Below are positions 14,698 to 20,234 of a DNA stretch of 20,234 nucleotides, one piece after another. A program made the translations under genes and the position numbers. The stretch covers positions 1 through 20,234 of the forward strand of contig JAPLHX010000278.1 of assembly GCA_026389415.1 (NCBI GenBank), read 5' to 3'. The stretch's first letter is position 1, and every line of letters starts with the position of its first letter. The DNA is from Coprothermobacterota bacterium (GTDB lineage Bacteria > Caldisericota > JANLFM01). The notes under the pieces are model-generated. The model worked only from the letters and a program-made list of their open reading frames with translations. It was not told where the DNA came from and searched no databases.

Positions 14698-15010
14698 GCC
14701 TGGGCACCCTCCTCCATCAAGCGGGAGAGAAATCGGGTCTTCAAGGGCAGCTTATGCCCCGCGTGGCGCATTGCTTCTTGCGCTGCTTGTTCGCTAATGC
14801 CCGTCACCTCGAAGATAATCCGCCCCGGTTTGACCACAGCCACCCAGTATTCCGGTGCGCCCTTGCCCCCTTCTGGCGAGCTGTGAGCCAAACCGGTTCC
14901 AAGGCTTGCAAACCGTAATCCCCAAACGATATCGAGGAACCACGATACGCTTTTCCACGGCGATTCCCACGGTGTGTCTTGCGGAATTTGACGCGTTTAG
15001 GCTGTAACAT
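14694..15010 (-). pseudogene. rplP: 50S ribosomal protein L16, internally deleted and frameshifted
   Basis: L16 organises the A-site region of the 50S and is normally about 136-145 residues. ATG 15010 opens a perfect N-terminus, MLQPKRVKFRKTHRGNRRGK through LQALEPVWLTARQ (46 residues, ending at 14873). The expected next block (IEAARRAM..., RIFPDKP..., about 38 residues) is absent. From about 14870 a different frame gives GGKGAPEYWVAVVKPGRIIF and the proper C-terminus to 14694. The missing length must be 3n+1 bases. The N-terminal frame runs on to a stop at 14804 without L16 similarity. AAAGGAG upstream is the ribosome site, and the start lies inside the end of rpsC (14-base overlap). As written no functional L16 can be made. 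Confidence 0.9.
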
Positions 15011-15704
15011 GGGGTGCTTCACTCCTTTCCCGAGTACGGGAGTGACGTTTGGGAACCTGCGGTTCCATTGTCACGCCGGGGATTACATCTCCCTTGTATA
15101 CCCAGGCTTTTACGCCAATTCGGCCGTACTTGATCAAGGCTTCTGCCAAGCCAAAATCAATGTTGGCCCGCAGGGTCTGCAGGGGAACTCGACCTTCCCT
15201 GTACCACTCGGTGCGCGCAATGTCCGCCCCACCCAGACGACCGGAGCATTGAATCTTGATTCCCTGAGCTCCCGCTTTCAAGGCACGCGTGATCGCCTGC
15301 TTCATGGCCCTTTTATGGGAGATCCTCTTCTCGATCTGCTGAGCAACGCTTTCAGCCACGATTTGCGCATCGGTCTCCGGGTAGCGAATCTCCTCGATAT
15401 TGGTGATGACCTGTTTTTTGGTGAGGGCTTCCAGGTCTTTCTTTAAAGCGTCAATGCCAGTGCCACCCTTGCCAATGACCATGCCGGGCTTGGCTGTATG
15501 GATGGTAACGCGAATCTTGGCTCCCATACGCTCAATCTCGACAAAAGATATTCCCGCAGTTCCGGCTTTTTGTCGGATTAACTTGCGTAGAGCGATGTCT
15601 TCCTTGATTTGGCTGGCATAGGTTTTCTTGGTGGCGAACCAACGACTGCGCCAATCTTGGATGATCCCCAAACGAAGTCCGAAGGGATGCGCTTTCTGTC
15701 CCAA
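14997..15704 (-). CDS. rpsC: 30S ribosomal protein S3
   Basis: S3 lines the mRNA entry tunnel and has helicase-related function. The 235-residue protein begins GQKAHPFGLRLGIIQDW, contains the KH motif GMVIGKGGTGID (about residues 74-85), and the C-terminal domain with SGRLGGADIARTEWYREGRVP and the GVKAWVYKGD strand. The start is TTG 15704, two bases after the rplV stop, with AGAGGA upstream; it is the only start giving the canonical N-terminus. Its end overlaps the rplP start in another frame. Confidence 0.96.
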   Translation of the reverse strand: MGQKAHPFGLRLGIIQDWRSRWFATKKTYASQIKEDIALRKLIRQKAGTAGISFVEIERMGAKIRVTIHTAKPGMVIGKGGTGIDALKKDLEALTKKQVITNIEEIRYPETDAQIVAESVAQQIEKRISHKRAMKQAITRALKAGAQGIKIQCSGRLGGADIARTEWYREGRVPLQTLRANIDFGLAEALIKYGRIGVKAWVYKGDVIPGVTMEPQVPKRHSRTRERSEAPHVTA

Positions 15705-15706
15705 GG

Positions 15707-16048
15707 TTATTCCTCTCTTTCCTTGACAATCACGGTCAGATGGCTGGATCTCTTTTTGATCCGGTCGGCCCGGCCGCGCGCGCGAGGAAGGAAGCGGGGA
15801 AGCGTGGGACCCTCGTCCGCATAGATCCGGTGAACATAGAGGTCATCTGCCTTTAGGTCATAGTTGTTTTCGGCGTTGGCTATCGCTGATTTCACGAGTT
15901 TCTTGAGCAAGTGGGCGCTTTTGTGTGGCAGCACGGTCAACATCGCCATGACTTCCTTCACCGGTTTCCCCCGCACCAGTTCCATCACCTGCCGTGCTTT
16001 CTGAGCAGATATTCTAATATATTTGGTCTGAGCTCTGACTTCCATCAT
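15707..16048 (-). CDS. rplV: 50S ribosomal protein L22
   Basis: L22 lines the exit tunnel, and its beta-hairpin loop is a site of macrolide resistance changes. The 113-residue protein has KYIRISAQKARQVMELVRGK, SAIANAENNYDL, and the tunnel loop FLPRARGRADRIKKRSSHL. Two adjacent ATG codons (16048 and 16045) can start it, with only a weak GTGAGG upstream. It lies six bases after rpsS. Confidence 0.96.
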   Translation of the reverse strand: MMEVRAQTKYIRISAQKARQVMELVRGKPVKEVMAMLTVLPHKSAHLLKKLVKSAIANAENNYDLKADDLYVHRIYADEGPTLPRFLPRARGRADRIKKRSSHLTVIVKEREE

Positions 16049-16054
16049 CAAGCC

Positions 16055-16339
16055 TCACTTCAACGCAGTGGAGCGTTCTGTAGGTTCACTGTGCCCGTGG
16101 AACGTGCGGGTTGGCGCGAACTCGCCCAGCTTGTGGCCCACCATCAATTCCGTGACATAGACTGGAATATGCCCCTTGCCGTTGTGGACAGCGATGGTGT
16201 GCCCAATCATGCTGGGCATAACGGTGGAACGACGAGACCAAGTCTTGAAGATTCGTTTCTCGCCCTTCTGGTTGAGCGCTTCGATTTTTTTCAGCAGATG
16301 CTGGTCCACAAAAGGACCTTTCGTTTTCGAGCGTGACAT
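16055..16339 (-). CDS. rpsS: 30S ribosomal protein S19
   Basis: S19 is in the 30S head next to S13. The 94-residue product starts MSRSKTKGPFVDQHLLKKIE and has FKTWSRRSTVMPSMIGHTIA and the signature HNGKGHIPVYVTELMVGHKL with GEFAPTRTFHGH. ATG 16339 follows GCGGAGA, which is downstream of the rplB stop. Complete. Confidence 0.97.
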   Translation of the reverse strand: MSRSKTKGPFVDQHLLKKIEALNQKGEKRIFKTWSRRSTVMPSMIGHTIAVHNGKGHIPVYVTELMVGHKLGEFAPTRTFHGHSEPTERSTALK

Positions 16340-16343
16340 GGCT

Positions 16344-17171
16344 TTATCTCCGCCTCTTGACGATAGATTTGTCGGAATATTTTTTTCCCTGACGCGTCTT
16401 GTATCCTAGTGTTGGTTTACCCCAAGGAGACACGGGAGAAGCCATGCCTATGGGACTACGACCTTCTCCACCGCCATGCGGGTGATCCACTGGGTTTTGG
16501 GCGACTCCTCGGACTGATGGACGCCAGCCCATCATCCGTTTACGGCCTGCCTTGCCGAGAACGATGTTTTCATGGTCAATGTTCGATAGCTGACCAATCG
16601 TAGCTCGACAATCCAGCAAAACCAGCCGGACTTCCCCGGAAGGTAGACGGACATGGGCGTTGGGTTCTTCCTTCACCATCAGTTGCGCCGAACTGCCGGC
16701 GGAACGGACCAAAAGCCCGCCCTTTCCCGGTTGTAGCTCGATATTATGAATTAGAGTACCAGGTGGAATATTTCGTAACGGTAGACAGTTTCCGGATTTG
16801 ACATCAATATCAGTGCCGGACACAACCGTATCTCCCACCTTAAGGTCCGTCGGGGCTAGGATATACTTTTTCTCCCCGTCAGCATACCATACGAGCGCGA
16901 TCCGTGCGCTGCGATTGGGATCATACTCAATCGCCTTAACTTTGGCCGGAACCCCATCCTTATTCCGTTTGAAATCAATCAAACGATATTGCTGTTTGGA
17001 ACCGCCACCATGATGGCGAACCGTGATCTTGCCCTGGTTGTTGCGCCCGGCTTCTTTTAACAGCCTGCGCACCAAGGATTTCTCTGGTGGTTTTGGCGTT
17101 AGTCCAGCCTTGCCAAGAGAGACTCGGAATCTGATACCGGGCGATGTTGGCTTATATGCTTTTACAGTCAT
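16344..17171 (-). CDS. rplB: 50S ribosomal protein L2
   Basis: L2 is required for subunit joining and peptidyl transfer. The 275-residue protein starts MTVKAYKPTSPGIRFRVSL and has the RNA-binding core and the signature with the critical histidines in NPVDHPHGGGEGRSPIG. The residue before this motif is Gln (GVAQNPVDH) where Met is usual in the sequences I know. ATG 17171 is preceded by ATAGGAGC; the longer frame is overlap with rplW. Codon third positions are mixed, unlike tuf. Confidence 0.97.
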   Translation of the reverse strand: MTVKAYKPTSPGIRFRVSLGKAGLTPKPPEKSLVRRLLKEAGRNNQGKITVRHHGGGSKQQYRLIDFKRNKDGVPAKVKAIEYDPNRSARIALVWYADGEKKYILAPTDLKVGDTVVSGTDIDVKSGNCLPLRNIPPGTLIHNIELQPGKGGLLVRSAGSSAQLMVKEEPNAHVRLPSGEVRLVLLDCRATIGQLSNIDHENIVLGKAGRKRMMGWRPSVRGVAQNPVDHPHGGGEGRSPIGMASPVSPWGKPTLGYKTRQGKKYSDKSIVKRRR

Positions 17172-17181
17172 ACAACAGCTC

Positions 17182-17478
17182 CTATAGGTTCTCCAAAAGA
17201 TCAATGCGGTAGCCCGGGTGCAGGGAAACAATGGCTTTCCTGCGCTCAGGGGTTTGAGAAGGCATCATTCGGGTTCGTTTCGGTTTGGAGCGGACACTAA
17301 TCGTGTTCACGGCCCGAACCTTCACTTTGAACATGTCCTCCACGGCCTTCTTGATTTCTCGCTTGTTGGCATCGAGAGAAACCCAGAAGGCATAGCGTTT
17401 CTGTTTGTCTGCCGTTTGGCGCATAACCTTTTCAGAAAGAATTGGCTTGATCAGGATATCGGTGGGAACCTTGTTCAT
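17182..17478 (-). CDS. rplW: 50S ribosomal protein L23
   Basis: L23 at the tunnel exit is the docking site for trigger factor and SRP. The 98-residue product starts MNKVPTDILIKPILSEKVM and has YAFWVSLDANKREIKKAVED, VKVRAVNTISVRSKPKR and a short basic loop. ATG 17478 overlaps the rplD stop (ATGA) with AAAGGAGGTG upstream; the longer open frame is overlap with rplD. Confidence 0.97.
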   Translation of the reverse strand: MNKVPTDILIKPILSEKVMRQTADKQKRYAFWVSLDANKREIKKAVEDMFKVKVRAVNTISVRSKPKRTRMMPSQTPERRKAIVSLHPGYRIDLLENL

Positions 17479-18104
17479 CCCCACACCTCCTTTAGTTTTT
17501 CCAAGGCTTCTGTTGTGATCAGAATCGTTTTGGCTGCCATGATGTCCACCACGTTGGCATACCGCCACAGCAAAGGTTGAATACCGGCAATGTTGCGGCA
17601 CGACCTTTCCAAAGAAGCTTCTTCCGGTCCGAACAGAAAGAGCACCGGTCCCATCGCGTCCATCGACTTCAACAAACCAGCAAACGCCTTAGTTTTAGGT
17701 TCAAGCCCGTTTAGATCACAGATCCGGATTGCCTGATCTTGTTGTTTCTCGGATAAAACCGATAAGACCGCCAACCTGCGCTCGGTCGCTGACATCTGGA
17801 TTTCATAGGAACGAGGCAACGGACCGAATGTAACACCACCTCCGGGCCACAACGGGGAACGTCGACTACCCTGGCGGGCATTGCCGGTTCCTTTCTGTGG
17901 CCAAGGTTTGGCTCCACCACCCGAAACCATCCCGCGGGTTTTTGTGCAGGCAGTACCAGAGCGCCTGTTGGCCAAATGTCGCTTCAAGGCCTTCAACACG
18001 AGGATCTTCCGTGGTTCGACCCCGAAAATCGCGCCAGGCAATTCCACAGTACCTGATTTTTCGCCGTTTGCGGCATAGAGAGGGGCTTCCATCTTGGTTT
18101 CCAT
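17475..18104 (-). CDS. rplD: 50S ribosomal protein L4
   Basis: L4 lines the exit tunnel and, in some bacteria, represses the S10 operon. The 209-residue protein has IFGVEPRKILVLKALKRHLA, the basic tunnel loop RRSGTACTKTRGMVSGGGAK with PWPQKGTGNARQGSRRSPLW, and a Rossmann-like C-terminal half. ATG 18104 overlaps the rplC stop (TAATG) with GAGGAGG upstream; Met5 is an alternative. The S10 operon leader where L4 control would act is outside the window. Confidence 0.97.
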   Translation of the reverse strand: METKMEAPLYAANGEKSGTVELPGAIFGVEPRKILVLKALKRHLANRRSGTACTKTRGMVSGGGAKPWPQKGTGNARQGSRRSPLWPGGGVTFGPLPRSYEIQMSATERRLAVLSVLSEKQQDQAIRICDLNGLEPKTKAFAGLLKSMDAMGPVLFLFGPEEASLERSCRNIAGIQPLLWRYANVVDIMAAKTILITTEALEKLKEVWG

Positions 18105-18724
18105 TAACGGTCCTCCTCAATCAGAAGTAATCCCCCCTGGGCTCCCGGAACACTCCCTTTCACTAGGATCAGGTTTCGCTCTGGTACAATTTTAATAACC
18201 TTCAGGCCACGGGAAGAAACGAGTTCCAATCCCATATGACCTGGCATCCGCTTTCCTTTAAAAATCTTCCCAGGCGTAGTCCGGCAACCGATGGCACCGA
18301 TCCGGCGATGAGACATCGATCCATGTGAAGCCATTCCACCAGCCATTCCATGGCGCTTCATTACACCCTGGAATCCCTTCCCTTTGGAAACGCCCCGAAC
18401 ACGCAGTTGGTCCCCCAACTGGAATACGGTAACATCCAAACGCGAACCAACCTCGGCCTGGCTTTCTCTGCCTTCCATGCGGAATTCCCTCATCAGGCGC
18501 ATTGGGGAAATGCCGGCTTTGCGGCAAATCCCTTGGACGGATTTGGGTAATTCATTCTCCTTGGCTTCACTGAAGCCGATCTTTATCGCTTCGTACCCAT
18601 CTTTTTTACGGGTCTTGCGTTCGATGACGAAACAAGGACCGGCTTCAATCACAGTGACTGGAACCACTTCGTCTTGATTCATCACAGTTGTCATGCCAAT
18701 TTTGCGACCTATTAACGCCTTCAT
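18104..18724 (-). CDS. rplC: 50S ribosomal protein L3
   Basis: L3 initiates 50S assembly and reaches the peptidyl transferase centre. The 206-residue protein starts MKALIGRKIGMTTVMNQDEV and has GVSKGKGFQGVMKRHGM, the central loop SHRRIGAIGCRTTPGKIFKG and KRMPGHMG. The glutamine that is methylated in Escherichia coli L3 is replaced by Cys here (IGC), as other residues are in Gram-positive L3. ATG 18724 lies 16 bases after rpsJ with a modest GGGAG site. Confidence 0.97.
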   Translation of the reverse strand: MKALIGRKIGMTTVMNQDEVVPVTVIEAGPCFVIERKTRKKDGYEAIKIGFSEAKENELPKSVQGICRKAGISPMRLMREFRMEGRESQAEVGSRLDVTVFQLGDQLRVRGVSKGKGFQGVMKRHGMAGGMASHGSMSHRRIGAIGCRTTPGKIFKGKRMPGHMGLELVSSRGLKVIKIVPERNLILVKGSVPGAQGGLLLIEEDR

Positions 18725-18740
18725 ACGGAATCACTCCCCG

Positions 18741-19046
18741 CTACAGTTTTATCTCGATGTCCACTCCCGCAGGGAGATCCAGTTTCATCAAAGCGTTCAC
18801 CGTTTCATGGGTGGGGTCGAGAATGTCAACCAACCGCTTATGCGTGCGGATCTCGAATTGCTCGCGGGAGTTCTTATTGATTACGGGCGAACGTAGAACA
18901 GTGAATATGGAGCGGGCTGTGGGAAGAGGAATGGGTCCAGAAATCCGCGCACCCGTTCGTTTCGCTGTCTCCACGATTTTCTTGGTGGATTGGTCCAGCA
19001 TTGCGTGATCAAAAGCCTTCAGCTTAATTCGTATTTTTTGCGCCAT
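18741..19046 (-). CDS. rpsJ: 30S ribosomal protein S10
   Basis: S10 is in the 30S head and also partners NusB in antitermination. The 101-residue protein starts MAQKIRIKLKAFDHAMLDQS and has the ISGPIPLPTARSIFTVLRSP loop and EQFEIRTHKRLVDI. ATG 19046 lies five bases after the tuf stop, with TAGGAG including that stop as ribosome site. It begins the S10 cluster, cotranscribed behind tuf. Confidence 0.97.
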   Translation of the reverse strand: MAQKIRIKLKAFDHAMLDQSTKKIVETAKRTGARISGPIPLPTARSIFTVLRSPVINKNSREQFEIRTHKRLVDILDPTHETVNALMKLDLPAGVDIEIKL

Positions 19047-19051
19047 TTCTC

Positions 19052-20234
19052 CTACTCGTTGATCTTGGTCACGACGCCCGCACCAATGGTGCGACCACCC
19101 TCACGGATGGCGAAGCGCTGACCGTCTTCCATGGCCATGGGGTAGATCAGTTCGACGTCCATGTTCACGTTGTCCCCGGGCATCGCCATCTCGATCCCTT
19201 CCGGCAGCTTGATGGAGCCGGTGACATCGGTGGTCTGGAAGTAGAACTGGGGACGGTAGCCGGTGAAGAAGGACTTGTGGCGACCCCCCTCTTCCTTGGA
19301 GAGGATGTAGACCTCGCCCTTGAACTTCTTGTGGGGGTGGACGGTGTTGGGCTTGGCCACGACCATGCCCCGATCCACTTCTTTCTTGTCTACGCCGCGC
19401 AGGAGGAGACCGACGTTATCGCCGGCCCGGCCCTCGTCCAGCAGCTTGCGGAACATCTCCACGCCGGTGACCACGGTCTTCTTGCGCTCGTGGGAGAGGC
19501 CGATCAGCTCGGCATCCTCGCCCACCTTGATGATGCCGCGCTCGATCCGACCGGTGACCACGGTGCCGCGACCGGAGATGGTGAAGATGTCCTCGATCGG
19601 CATCAGGAAGGGCTTGTCGATCGAGCGTTCCGGCAGGGGGATGTAGCTGTCCACGGCCTCCATCAGCTGGAGGATAGGACTGCAGTTGGCGCACTCGGGG
19701 GTGCCGCAGCCGCACTCCATCGCTTTGAGGGCGGAGCCGCGCACTACGGGGAGCGTGTCGCCGGGAAAGTGGTACTTGGAGAGCAGCTCGCGCACTTCCA
19801 GCTCCACCAGCTCCAACAGGTCGGGGTCGTCCACCATGTCCACCTTATTGAGGAAGACCACCATCGCCGGCACGTTGACCTGGTGGGCTAAGAGGACGTG
19901 CTCCCGGGTTTGGGGCATCGGGCCGTCGGCGGCGGAGACCACCAGGATCGCTCCGTCCATCTGGGCGGCGCCGGTGATCATGTTCTTGATGTAGTCGGCG
20001 TGGCCGGGACAGTCGATGTGGGCGTAGTGGCGGTTCTTGGTCTCGTACTCGGCATGGTAGATGTTGATCGTGATGCCACGGGCCCGCTCCTCGGGGGCGT
20101 TGTCGATGTCGCCGAACTCCAGGGCCTTGGTCTTGGAGCCGGCGGCGGCCAGGCACTTGGTGATCGCCGAGGTCAGGGTGGTCTTGCCGTGATCGATGTG
20201 ACCAATGGTGCCCACGTTTAAGTGGGGCTTGGTC
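19052..20234 (-). CDS. tuf: Elongation factor Tu (5' end beyond the window)
   Basis: EF-Tu delivers aminoacyl-tRNA to the ribosome as a GTPase. The frame stays open to the window edge and reads TKPHLNVGTIGHIDHGKTTL, so only about eight or nine N-terminal residues are cut off. G1 is GHIDHGKT, G2 RGITIN, G3 DCPGH, G4 NKVD and G5 GSAL, followed by domains 2 and 3 (RGTVVTGRIERG, GYRPQFYFQTTDVTG, RFAIREGGRTIGAGVVT). Just after G5 a short insert, ECGCGTPECANC, carries four cysteines. Third codon positions are almost all G or C, and hand-counted lines are 63% and 73% GC, against 43% and 55% in lines of rplB and rplC. A distinct origin or a chimera is possible. Confidence 0.97.
   Translation of the reverse strand, partial: TKPHLNVGTIGHIDHGKTTLTSAITKCLAAAGSKTKALEFGDIDNAPEERARGITINIYHAEYETKNRHYAHIDCPGHADYIKNMITGAAQMDGAILVVSAADGPMPQTREHVLLAHQVNVPAMVVFLNKVDMVDDPDLLELVELEVRELLSKYHFPGDTLPVVRGSALKAMECGCGTPECANCSPILQLMEAVDSYIPLPERSIDKPFLMPIEDIFTISGRGTVVTGRIERGIIKVGEDAELIGLSHERKKTVVTGVEMFRKLLDEGRAGDNVGLLLRGVDKKEVDRGMVVAKPNTVHPHKKFKGEVYILSKEEGGRHKSFFTGYRPQFYFQTTDVTGSIKLPEGIEMAMPGDNVNMDVELIYPMAMEDGQRFAIREGGRTIGAGVVTKINE

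Noticed and set aside
14804..15022. Programmed frameshifting in rplP, and by analogy rpsD and ecfT
   Set aside because: A frameshift site would preserve the whole protein sequence across the slip. Here conserved blocks of tens of residues are absent, so frameshifting alone cannot restore the proteins.
19277..19891. Plus-strand open frame of 204 codons opposite tuf
   Set aside because: The high GC and biased codon use of tuf leave few stops on the other strand. The His, Val and Gly-rich product is a typical mirror frame.
1..20234. CRISPR arrays, tRNA or rRNA genes, insertion sequences, riboswitches
   Set aside because: Reading both strands I found no repeat-spacer pattern, no tRNA-like or rRNA sequence, no transposase, and no intergenic space long enough for a riboswitch.

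Overview
The window is one long, tightly packed minus-strand translation cluster with two accessory genes at the low-coordinate end. Read in transcription order (20234 down to 599) it holds tuf (5' end cut by the window edge), rpsJ, rplC, rplD, rplW, rplB, rpsS, rplV, rpsC, rplP, rpmC, rpsQ, rplN, rplX, rplE, rpsN, rpsH, rplF, rplR, rpsE, rplO, secY, adk, map, infA, rpmJ, rpsM, rpsK, rpsD, rpoA, rplQ, ecfA1, ecfA2, ecfT, truA and a membrane-anchored alpha/beta hydrolase. The only plus-strand gene is a small coiled-coil/zinc-ribbon protein (132-563) that converges on the hydrolase. This is the classic S10-spc-alpha superoperon followed by the ECF transporter energizing module and truA. I see no stretch above 300 bases without a gene; most junctions are overlaps (ATGA, GTGA, TAATG) or gaps under 20 bases.

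The host is a bacterium. The order adk-map-infA-rpmJ-rpsM-rpsK-rpsD-rpoA-rplQ-ecfA1-ecfA2-ecfT-truA, the four-Cys type Z S14, the zinc-ribbon L24, the Cys-type L36 and the zinc-type adenylate kinase all point to a Gram-positive-like lineage (Bacillota, or possibly Chloroflexota, which the hydrolase vaguely resembles). I cannot place it more precisely. Most of the window is of middling GC with mixed codon third positions; tuf alone is strongly GC-rich.

The genes form a growth module: ribosomal proteins of both subunits, the elongation factor, initiation factor 1, RNA polymerase alpha, the SecY translocon, methionine aminopeptidase and adenylate kinase. EcfA1/EcfA2/EcfT would power vitamin uptake with S components encoded elsewhere, and TruA modifies tRNA. 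rpmD (L30) is missing from its usual place between rpsE and rplO.

I found no new defence or mobile system. The strongest signal is damage: three genes (rplP, rpsD, ecfT) each have intact, conserved N- and C-terminal parts in different reading frames, joined where a conserved middle block of roughly 35-65 codons is absent. Two encode normally essential ribosomal proteins, so collapsed assembly gaps are the likeliest cause, though real deletions cannot be excluded. ecfA1 also lacks any ATG/GTG/TTG start. Other points of interest are a four-cysteine insert in EF-Tu, the sharp composition change at tuf, N-terminal extensions on L5 and IF-1, altered coupling motifs in EcfT, and several TTG or GTG starts.
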